From assembly GCA_010015805.1 (NCBI GenBank), contig ML978127.1, positions 1,426,001-1,490,000 of the forward strand: DNA of 64,000 nt. The letters are read 5' to 3'. The position numbers and the translations under genes are program-made. Shown in pieces: positions 11,452-20,187 of this stretch. Every line of letters begins with the position of its first letter. The first letter of the stretch is position 1. Source of the stretch: Rhizodiscina lignyota (taxonomy: Eukaryota > Ascomycota > Dothideomycetes > Aulographales > Rhizodiscinaceae). The notes beneath the pieces were generated by a model. That model searched no databases and was not told where the DNA came from. It worked only from the letters and a program-made list of their open reading frames with translations.

Positions 11452-13215
11452 TCATCTCATAAATCCATAGTATAACTTCGAATACCGTACTTTGTTCAGC
11501 GGGGAGCTCGCTGTCCCAGTGATCCTCACGTCGCCGTACATCCACCCTTTATCGCCCCAATAGATCTTCTCGCAGTTCATATCTTCAATCAACTGCGCTA
11601 AAAGCTGCAAGTCGCCGTACGTCGATGGTTGCGCGCCTTTCGGATGGTATCGTGCCATCCCTTCCGCCGCTGCGGCAAGCACGAACAAGAGAAAGGTGAG
11701 AACGATGAGTGGAAGGAGGTCGACCACAACCACGTAATTCACTGACAAGGCATATGCAAATATCCATTGCACAAGACCCTTGAATGCGAAGAGCAGTAAA
11801 GCTGGCCAGTCCAGGAGCGTCTCCATGCACCAATTCGGGTCGACCTTCGTACCATTATTGCGTGACGCTCGCCGCCAAGCTCGCTCGTCCCGTAAGACAT
11901 TCGTTAGCAGCTCGCAATAATGTAGTCCTAGGACAAGGGGTGCTTGGAAGCAAGATTGGATAAAGATACCAAGCAATTCGCGCTTCTCGGATACGGTGAG
12001 ATCCGCGAATTTGAACCAGATTTGCCCGAACCACGCCCAGTAGCCAGCGAGATTGGCACCTGTGGTACTCCAGATCTGCACATAAGACTCCTCGGCTTGG
12101 CCTTTGATAGCCGATGCGACAGCTACGATAATGACGAAAATGGCCGAGAGAGAAAAGAGGAGCCAGAGTGCTATGTTGATGCGCCGCACAGCTGCGACAA
12201 CATCGCGAGCAGAAGGTTGCCTTTTGTTCGGACGAATTAGCGTCTGTCCTGGCTTGCTGGAAAGCGTCTTGAAAGTTTTCGCGCTGCTCGAGCTGTGTTG
12301 AGTGGACACGGAGACATCCGACAAAAAGGTCGCTGCCTGAGCAGGGTATGTTGCTCCTGGTTTTTCGAGCCTGATTGTTCTGGAAATTTGCGTCCAAGAC
12401 CGACTCAGGATACCGCACTGTGACTTGTTTGCAAGCCCTGCACAACCCGCTGGGCTTTGCCCGCTTGACCTCAAAGCCACAAGTGGATTTGAGCTCCAAG
12501 TCTTCACCAGCTTTGGATTTGCGAGAAGGCTCCACATTGAGATCATGAATTGAATAAAGATGGCACATCCAACCACGAGTAAGGCCATGCCACTGATGTC
12601 AATACCGTATTCGGGGCCATCATACGGGGCACTTGAGATATCATCTTTGCCTTCCGAGAATCCCAAGACTTGAATAGTGGTGGTCAAGAGCGCTAATGAG
12701 CCGTATGCAAACACCAAGGATGCCGCTGAGATTACGTTGGTGTACCATTTGTTCGGCGCGTGAGAATGAGACACTGCGAATAAGCGTGGGTTCGAGTTAA
12801 ATCGCAGCCTGCCTTCTTCCCATAAGGACCATCGAAGGGCGGTCGAGTGGACCCGCCCCATACAGTCGAACACAGCGGTTAAGGCGTAATTCAATAGCAA
12901 TCCTATCAGAATTGCGGCAGCATGCGAAACTTGAAGCGCTCTATGACCGGATAGGTAGTAATCGTCCGGACTTGGCCACGACCATGCTGTCATTCCAATC
13001 GATGCCATGGTACCTTTAAGAAACGCTGGAGGATGCAATGCTCCAGCATTGACAAGATAAGCACCAAAGCCTATTGCGACGATGGCGATAATAGCAGCAA
13101 TCCCAAGTCCGAGAGCGCAAAGATTCCGCGCTGCACGGCGAGTCAATCGATTTACTGCTGGCGACCCCAATTCAAAGATTGTCGTGAAAGGGCCCACATC
13201 ACCATGTGCGTGCAT
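11452..13215 (-). CDS. Multi-span membrane protein, 587 aa, function unknown
   Basis: A single open frame from an ATG at 13215. About eight hydrophobic spans can be seen: near residues 32-55, 97-115, 163-185, 208-232, 345-370, 418-440, 483-505 and 510-535. Between them is a polar Ser/Lys-rich loop (about 245-335). This layout matches a broad class of fungal integral membrane proteins of unknown role; I do not recognise a transporter signature. The frame above 13215 holds another protein-like stretch in a different frame (13152-13379), so an extra 5' exon is possible but not shown. It lies between the P450 and the secreted repeat peptide. Confidence 0.75.
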   Translation of the reverse strand: MHAHGDVGPFTTIFELGSPAVNRLTRRAARNLCALGLGIAAIIAIVAIGFGAYLVNAGALHPPAFLKGTMASIGMTAWSWPSPDDYYLSGHRALQVSHAAAILIGLLLNYALTAVFDCMGRVHSTALRWSLWEEGRLRFNSNPRLFAVSHSHAPNKWYTNVISAASLVFAYGSLALLTTTIQVLGFSEGKDDISSAPYDGPEYGIDISGMALLVVGCAIFIQFMISMWSLLANPKLVKTWSSNPLVALRSSGQSPAGCAGLANKSQCGILSRSWTQISRTIRLEKPGATYPAQAATFLSDVSVSTQHSSSSAKTFKTLSSKPGQTLIRPNKRQPSARDVVAAVRRINIALWLLFSLSAIFVIIVAVASAIKGQAEESYVQIWSTTGANLAGYWAWFGQIWFKFADLTVSEKRELLGIFIQSCFQAPLVLGLHYCELLTNVLRDERAWRRASRNNGTKVDPNWCMETLLDWPALLLFAFKGLVQWIFAYALSVNYVVVVDLLPLIVLTFLLFVLAAAAEGMARYHPKGAQPSTYGDLQLLAQLIEDMNCEKIYWGDKGWMYGDVRITGTASSPLNKVRYSKLYYGFMR

Positions 13216-14554
13216 ATTGTTGCCCGATTCAGATCCATCTCCGCGAAGTTGCTTCCCTTTGGACAGAACGCCCCAAAGCCATGGACCTGCGCCCAGCTGC
13301 TCTGGAGAAAACTGGCCATCCGCTGAGGTGAAGCTCGAAGAGCATTGATGGTTTCCGTCAAGGCAGAATTCAGGATCACACTCTGGGTGGGGATGTGATA
13401 TGGAAATTGCGCTTTCGTCCCTTTTCGCTGTTAGGACCTTATGGAGAAGGCGGTGAACGGTCTTCCATACCTCGTGATGCTGCGGCTAGGCTGTGAAAGG
13501 TATGCGTTCGCCATGTCTCTACTCTTGACAGAGCATTACCTTGAGGCCGGGTTCAGCTCAAACTCAATCAGGAAAGTTGCTGTGCCAGAACCCGACACTG
13601 CGTTCCCTGCCGAATAAGTTATATCAACCGTGGCATCGCCCTTCATCGCTTTCCCTTGTTGCCTCTCTCATTCTTCGGCTATCAGCCTTCGATAGCAAAG
13701 TCTATGTACCTAGCGTTAATGGCATCTTGAGCCCAGACTTCGTCATTCACATGCTAAATGTAGGTCTCAGGGGCATGCGAGAGCTGATACCAGCCCAGGA
13801 AGGCCGGATGTCCTGTTAGAGCCATTCTACGCTGCGTAACCGCAAAACACGCGGTTCAGAAAACAGCAATAGTCAACTTGCTGACAGGAAGGAGTACAAG
13901 GCTGTGAAGAGTTGGAGCAATGGGCACTGCGGATGGGTGGAAGCAAGCTGAGGCCCCCACGCGTCAATTTTAGTGGCTTCACTGGGCAACTTGGCTTGGC
14001 ACCGGAAACTTTTTCAATTGGCCAGGCCAGACTTCAACCCTTCTCCATATTCTCCCAAAGATGACCCATCACCTCGTCGCCTTACTGCAATGCCGTATCT
14101 GCCTTGAGCGTTGCTATTGTTTTAGGTTGCGTTCGAAGCGCGTTCGAAGCGCGTTCCGCTGGCATACCATTCGCAATGGCGTCAAAAAGGCGCTCTGCGC
14201 CTTTACGTTGACTGACGACCCTTGCATCAGATATCCCAACGTCAACTCCCAACTCTCTAAGGAAAGAGAGTGTACAGCTCCCAAGTTGTCTTGACCTGGC
14301 AGTGCAAGACTCCATATAGCATGTGGAAACTTTCGCTCCCCGGAACTCAAGCTACTATTGGTCCCTCCCAGCACAAGAGGCATTTCTTAGCAGGGTGCAG
14401 AATCCCAATGTTTTCAGCTCCAACGTATTCTCCGCAACTACGGAGTAAGCCTCGCGTCACTTCCTTATCGACCGGCTTTGGCGAAGGTTTTGGATTCCAA
14501 TCGCAGCACGCGAACGGTTCATGATCGTGGTAGGGTGGTTGTATCTGTTAAGGG

Positions 14555-14560
14555 TATAAG
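14555..14560 (+). promoter_or_regulatory. TATA-like box of the repeat-peptide gene
   Basis: TATAAG lies 130-135 bases before the ATG at 14690, in the right orientation. Confidence 0.45.
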
Positions 14561-14580
14561 AATTGCGCAGAATCTTTGAT

Positions 14581-14663
14581 CAATTGAACCACACTGCACA
14601 CCACTCAATTGACTCTTCAACTTCTACTACAATCTTCTACAATTGTCCCAATTGGCCCAATTG
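14581..14663 (+). promoter_or_regulatory. Five CAATTG hexamers in the leader of the repeat-peptide gene
   Basis: CAATTG occurs at 14581, 14606, 14640, 14649 and 14658, the last three at 9-base spacing within CCCAATTG units. Five copies of a fixed hexamer in 83 bases is far above chance. They lie between the TATA-like box and the start codon, so they may act on DNA, RNA or both. Confidence 0.5.
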
Positions 14664-14689
14664 TGTCTATCAATCATCCTTTTTCAGCC

Positions 14690-15691
14690 ATGCAGTCACG
14701 AATCGGTGTCATGTCCACTGGGCTTATCGTTGTTTCGGCCCTTGTTCTTCCCTTTGCCGGAGTGAGCGCGGTACATGGTCCCCAGTCGGGACTGATTGCC
14801 CACATCGATGAAGCCTGGAGCAGCAACACAGGAAGCGATTGGAATCTTTGCGGGCCGTGGGGAAATTGTGCACCTGTTTCGCATCTCTGCGGAACATTTG
14901 GCTGCGCCCCAGCCGAGAGCGTCTGCCCACCATGGGGATGCGACCAACCGTATTCAAGCCAATTGCACACAGAGACGAAACATGCTAATATTTGAATAGA
15001 GACTCCGCTCCCTCGGGATCAGATAACCCAAGTAAACCAGAGTTCGCCGAAGCGAAGAGCGACCAGCGTCCCCTCACAAATCAAGACCAATTCGCTCAAT
15101 CCGGAAATGCCGCTCGATGCCCCTATCCATGGGGATGTGGCAATACGTATGATGCATTTTCAAATGTTCTAATCATTTTCCAACTAACTTTCAATAGAGC
15201 TGGACTAGCTGGACCTCAGATTATTAACGGGCCCCAACCCGATGCCTGTCCGTACCCGTGGGGTTGCGGTAGCACGTAAGGTCTCGTTTCAAATGTTCAG
15301 TTCATGATTCAGCTAACTTTTCAATACGCTAGCCAACAGATTATGAACGAACCCCAGGATTCCGGATGCCCGTATCCATGGGGATGTGGTAGTGGTAGTC
15401 GGTATGACGCCCTCAAATGCATTCTGGATTTGCTTAACTAACATCAACAACGCTCAGCGCTCGAGCCAATCCTGAGGCTCAACCATCCTCGGCGCAATCC
15501 GGGAGCTCAGATGGATCCCAGCCAGCTCCAGCACAGAACCAATCCGGGATCAGTAATCAATTAAGCATCTGCGGTCCATGGGGTTGCATGCCACTGTCAG
15601 TGCCATTTACCTGACGTGGGATATCTGACAATTGACTGTTCATAGTGCCGGCCTCCTCGAGCAGCGTGATGGAGCCCACAAGGTCTTGTAG
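14690..15691 (+). CDS. Secreted exon-modular peptide with repeated C-P-Y-P-W-G-C motif, 245 aa
   Basis: Six exons: 14690-14949, 15000-15146, 15198-15275, 15333-15401, 15458-15595, 15646-15691. All five introns are 50-57 bp, phase 2, with CTAAT, CTAAC or CTGAC branch points. Residues 1-27 are a signal peptide (hydrophobic core T-G-L-I-V-V-S-A-L-V-L). The mature part carries short Cys motifs: G-P-W-G-N-C near 55, C-P-P-W-G-C at 79-84, C-P-Y-P-W-G-C at 127-133, 153-159 and 174-180, and C-G-P-W-G-C at 223-228. Nearly every one sits at an exon's 3' end. Exons 3 and 4 (26 and 23 codons) and their introns resemble each other, so they arose by tandem duplication. Linkers are Asn/Gln/Ser/Pro-rich. No Lys-Arg Kex2 sites are seen. 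It may be an effector or a precursor of a modified peptide; no family recognised. Confidence 0.75.
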
Positions 15692-16059
15692 ATCTACCTC
15701 CCCGATCGAGAAATCAGACTCTGGTCTCGTTTAGAAAGCTTCATTTGACCTTTGAAATTCAAATTCCTCTACAGAAATCTATGACAAGTCTGTAAGAGCC
15801 GTTTGAAGGCCGTTTCTCATCTAGCGCCTTCCATTATTCTTTCTTAGCTGTGTTTCTAGGTTCATCACTCCCTTTGTACGTGTTGTACGAATTACAATAG
15901 GCCTACTACGTTCAAAAGTCATTCCTTGCATCTGCGCTTGCATGCTTATAACGAGCTCCCTTCTAATTCAAGGAGCAGTCTAGAGAGTATTCAGCCTACT
16001 CATTCTCTCCATGTTCCCCACGTTTGTTAATGGTGAAAGCGTATCGGCTGTTGAGCATG
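15692..16059. other. Convergent gap, no gene seen
   Basis: Separates the 3' ends of the plus-strand peptide gene and the minus-strand aldo/keto reductase. T-rich 3'-flank-like sequence; no frame or repeat of note. Confidence 0.5.
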
Positions 16060-17337
16060 TTAACAAGGGTTCCATGTTTGAATTTCGGTCGGACAGCGAA
16101 CCTTGACCTCTTCGACTCCGTCAAATAAGCAACAATCCCGGATAAAGAATGCTGGGTACGATGACGAGATCGGTTCGTATCGGTTGGAAGAGGCGATCGA
16201 GTGCGGATATCCAAAGTCAAATGGAACAACGGCTTCGATTTTTTCGATGTCGGCCTCCGAGAGATTGATCTTGAGAGCATCGATGTTCTTCTGAAGATGC
16301 TCAAATTTCCTTCCTCCGATGATCGGGATAACATATGGAGCCTAACAGCGTTCAGCATGAACCATAATAGCAAAAGAGAAAAAGTCCGCATACTTTCAGC
16401 ATACAATAGCGCAGAGCCACACCCAAGGCATCCGATCCTTGATTCTTACCAATATCCTCCATCACAGCGCCGAACTTCTTGTATGTCTCAGGCGATGCTC
16501 CTCCCAAATCATCTGTAAAGGATCTCCCACTCTTCTTCTCCGCGGTAGTTTTATCTTTGAACTTGCCGCCGCCAAGCGCACTCCACACTGTGATCCCCAT
16601 ACCTTCCGCTTTGCACATTGGAACAACATCCCGCTCAATCTCGCGATCAACAGGATTCCAACGGCCCTCGTACACCACGAATGGTGTCAGTGCGTGTTGA
16701 CGCGCGTACTCATTTGCTTTGACAACGACCCAGGCAGGCCAATTACAGACGCCAAGGTAGAGGGCTTTCCCATCGCGGACAACAAGATCAAGAGATTGCA
16801 TCAGCTCAGGGATAGATGCCGTATCTTCCCACCCATGAACGTACAGGACATCGACATAGTCTGTTTGCAAATTCTTCAAGCTCTGGCTCAGCGACAAGCG
16901 GAGACTCTTCTTGTTGGTGCCGCCATAGTTGGAGAGAATGCTCTCTTCGGGTTCCAAAAAGGCGAATTTAGGCGACACAGTGTATTTCGTCGCAATTACC
17001 ATCTGGTCGCGAAGGTTACGAGCAGTCATCCACTCGCCAATCCACTTCTCGGACTCGCCAGCCATGTACATGTTGGCCGTGTCGATAAAGTTTCCACCCG
17101 AGGCATGAAAATGGTCCATTATAGAAAATGCTGTATCTTTCGAGCATTTACCTAACAATCCCTTCCTTTGACAAAAGGTTAGCGCTGAATATAAACTCGG
17201 ACTAAGAATCTGTACCAGATTTCACCGAAATTCATCGATCCCAGACATATCGGAGAGACTTTGATGGAAGCGGAAGGACTGAGGATTCTATGGTACGCAA
17301 GAGGGGACTTTGCCTTGAGAGAACTGCTTAATGACAT
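16060..17337 (-). CDS. Aldo/keto reductase (norsolorinic-acid-reductase type), 391 aa
   Basis: Exons 17337-17216, 17165-16394 and 16341-16060 join in frame; introns begin GTACAG and GTATGC. It should be an NAD(P)H-dependent (alpha/beta)8-barrel reductase of the AKR9-like group that includes the aflatoxin-pathway NorA/StcV proteins. Visible marks are V-S-P-I-C-L-G-S-M-N-F-G at the N-terminus, the Asp/Tyr pair in N-F-I-D-T-A-N-M-Y, the Lys in A-T-K-Y-T and the His in Y-V-H-G-W. The C-terminal part has I-P-I-I-G-G-R, a cofactor-binding loop. The last 40 residues (Cys-rich) fit the family poorly and may be affected by an unseen intron. An ATG at about 17407 is out of frame, so 17337 is preferred. 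It is divergent from the adjacent Zn2Cys6 regulator. Confidence 0.88.
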
Positions 17338-17735
17338 CTCGATAATGCGGGTTGATCTGATTGAACCTGAACACACGTGTGGACGTTGAATTTAATTCGA
17401 AAGCCATTGTGACTACTATATAACCTGACTGGTGTCCTTTCTTCTAGCAAGTCCGTCCCTTTTTAGTCCGTCGAAGAATCGTTTCACATTGCAGATGGAT
17501 AATGACGCCCAAGAGGAAAGGTAATTGAGATGGAGATATGCATACATTATTCGGCCGAATGCATTTAAAAGTCACGTGCTTGGCTGAAAAGGGAATGGGG
17601 GCGGAGATTTCTGTTGCAGGAAATGTTGCTGTCCCTGCTGTATCCGAGCTGACCATTTCACATCGTGCGGGTCCTGAATATGTGTCAAATCGTAAGATGA
17701 ATCATCTCCGACAAGGGAAGTAGCAAGAAGGAGCT
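17338..17735. promoter_or_regulatory. Shared promoter of the aldo/keto reductase and the Zn2Cys6 regulator
   Basis: These 398 bases separate two divergent start codons. They hold a perfect 12-base palindrome ATTCGGCCGAAT at 17549-17560, i.e. inverted CGG/CCG half-sites with no spacer, and two CACGTG E-boxes at 17374-17379 and 17573-17578. CGG/CCG pairs are the known kind of site for Zn2Cys6 proteins, so autoregulation and joint control are plausible inferences. Confidence 0.55.
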
Positions 17736-20120
17736 ATGGAAGACCATATGTCAAGACCACCAAGCTCCTCCTCCGCAATAGGGTCACGAAGGAAGGTTCG
17801 GAAAGGGACACAAAGTTGCACTGAATGTAAGTCACCTCGTCCTTTTTGCGAATCGACTTGCTCCAAATTTCTCTTGGTTGGGGTTGTGTCTCTGGAAACA
17901 GTCGGTTTAACTTCCGGAATTGCTTGACCTGCGTGGCTCGGATGCTGAAGGGATCGTCTCCTCAGGCCGTAGACGGAAGATACGATGCACATACTTACCC
18001 GGAAGTCAAAAATGCGCACAGTGCTCAGCGAGAGGCGCTCGATGCGTTGACCAACGCGACGAACCATACGATGATACCGAGGAAGAAAGAAAGCTCCTGC
18101 GGGAGCGAGTTGCACGCCTTGAGGCTCTATTGGAGAAGAGCGAGTCCAACCCTTTGAGGCGTGTTCGGACGAATGCACCGTCGACTACGGAGTCTTCCGA
18201 TGTTATTGATGCAGACATTGGTACTCCTTATGGCGGCCATGATCGTCGCATTCCTCTCGTCTCGGTCCTTGATGAAGCTGAAGTACGTATGAGACCATTC
18301 CACCTATGGAGCTTCTAATTGACTGGGTAACCTTGTAAGCTTGTAATGCGTCCAGGAAATGATACGGATCGCCAATGTAAGGACAAAGCGCAACATGCCG
18401 CCGTAGGCCAAGGCCGCCCTTTGGCCGCTCCTGGATGCGGCAGGACAATACCTGTGTTTCATTCAAACGGCGAGCATGCAGAGCCTTCTCGACACATCCA
18501 AGAACACAGTGCCAAATCCAGAGAGCTTTGCAGCACACTTAGATCGTGTCTACCTTCATTCGATGCCATCATATCTGCGTTTTCTGAAAATGGAGGTTGG
18601 TGGAGCTCCTTCTGCTCGAAAGTTGTTGGCGTTTCCAAGGCATCCATAGAGAGTTTGAGCTCATTTGCCATCCGGTCCTATACCAGCAATGATCCGACCG
18701 TAATTGGCGAAATCTGTGCAGCTTATGCTCGCTGTAACAAGGACTATCACCATCTTTTAACTCTGGTGGAGAAACTGGTCGTCTCAGATCCTACATATTC
18801 AATGAGCACAAATGGGATGGAGTGCATTCTGCTATTAGCCAAGGTCTATCTTGACACCGGACAACCACGACGAGCATGGCTCATATACCGTAAAGGTATC
18901 GCTCTTGCTCAGCTTAATGTACTGTTCCCATTCTATCCCCTTTGCGTACATCGCTAATCTACTGAAAATAGGGTTTTAATCGTCCCAATTCCGGTACCCC
19001 CAAAACCCGAACGATTTGGTACAGTATGTACCTTGGAGATCGCTTCACAAGCTTGCTCTTAGGACTTCCGTACGGCGTTACCGACCACCATTTCGTGTTC
19101 CACGAACAAGAGACTGAACAACCATACGCGGTCCTTCAACATCGGTTCCTTCACCGCTGCGCGATATTGGCTGGCAATATTATCGATCAGCACAACATGC
19201 CGGGACCTCCGTTACATTCTGCTGCCATGGCTTTGCACGAGCAATCCGTTTCGATCGAAAGTTCTATGCCAAAAGATTGGTGGAATTTGCCCGCCGTACT
19301 GAGCGGGTCTCAACAGGAGCAAGACGAGGTCAGACAGCGTGTGCTGCTTCAATGCTACCTTTTTCACATTAGGATATATATTCACCTTCCATTCATGGGC
19401 AGGTCGTCGCCCTCACCGTCCACTGCAGCTCACGAGCAAAACCGACAGGCCTGTCTGGATGCTTGCCGCGATTATTTGCGTTACAACAACTACCTTCGAA
19501 CAGAAATTGACGGAAATCGCCTTTATGAGTGTTCGACGAACGAGTATGTTGCCTTTCAGGTCTCTGTGATCTTTATTGTTGGTACGTCTGGTAAAGGGAG
19601 TAAGACATCCCCAGAAGATCTTCAATTGATCAGGACTTACAAAGATGGGCTCCGTTTGGATGAGGGACAGGCAGGGTGCGTTATGGCTACGCAATGCCGC
19701 CGTGTCTTGGATGTGCTTCTTGGGGAGCAGTTTGAGCAGTTCGAGAAGGACAATATCTCCGAGCCAGACAGGATCATGATCCCGTATCTTGGGACCATAT
19801 TAAAACGGCCGACTGTACTGAAGCAGTCGCCCATGTCTCAGGATCAAGAGAGCACCTTAACTGATACGACATCAACACCGGGACTCAGTACGCACTCTCA
19901 GGACCTCCGGCAGCTTGGCATTGTAGACGCACAGGCTATGAACTACGGGCTATTCCACCCACAGAATGATATGTTCAGCGCTTTGCAGTGGGAGCTAGAC
20001 GGCATTGGTAATGCTACCGCCGATGTCATGACTTCATGGCAGGATGAGCCACTCATGGATATTGACATGGAATGGTGCCCATTTTTGGGAGCAGGCCAAA
20101 ATTCCACAGAGAATCCGTGA
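17736..20120 (+). CDS. Zn2Cys6 transcription factor with fungal regulator middle region, 707 aa
   Basis: Exons 17736-17826, 17966-18286, 18356-18918 and 18972-20120. The first splice rebuilds the binuclear cluster: Cys at 28, 31, 38, 47, 50 and 57 with spacing 2-6-8-2-6, flanked by R-R-R-K-I-R. A short coiled coil follows (R-E-R-V-A-R-L-E-A-L-L-E). The middle region has the fungal_trans marks N-G-G-W-W, T-G-Q-P-R-R-A-W and L-G-L-P-Y-G. The tail is polar. For exon 2 the downstream donor at 18287 (GTATGA) keeps the frame open; the nearer GTACGT at 18283 leads to a stop, so splice choice here matters. It is divergent from the aldo/keto reductase and convergent, 67 bp apart, with the amine oxidase, which suggests a local regulator. 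Confidence 0.85.
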
Positions 20121-20187
20121 AATCCGGTAACCTCTTCAGACCCGGATTTCAAATTTGAGAGCGCTCCACACTTTCTGTTATCAACGA

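Larger units (their letters stand above)
13216..14689. other. Intergenic between the 587-aa gene and the repeat-peptide gene
   Basis: A divergent promoter region. An 11-base unit (GCGTTCGAAGC) occurs twice in tandem with a third partial copy at about 14129-14158. The right end carries a TATA-like box and a run of CAATTG hexamers, listed separately. No supported gene. Confidence 0.5.

Noticed and set aside
11855-12568. Second minus-strand frame of 237 codons inside the 587-aa gene
   Set aside because: Shadow frame; the 587-aa frame has clear membrane spans over the same bases.
13152-13379. Possible 5' exon for the 587-aa membrane protein
   Set aside because: It lies in another frame, starts at a non-ATG codon, and I could not place a convincing donor/acceptor pair joining it.
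14690-15691. Classic dikaritin (ustiloxin/phomopsin) precursor
   Set aside because: The repeats lack flanking Lys-Arg Kex2 sites and no UstYa-like (DUF3328) or tyrosinase gene is nearby.
17338-17407. Upstream ATG as the start of the aldo/keto reductase
   Set aside because: Its frame stops after about 39 codons and is not in phase with the family N-terminus.
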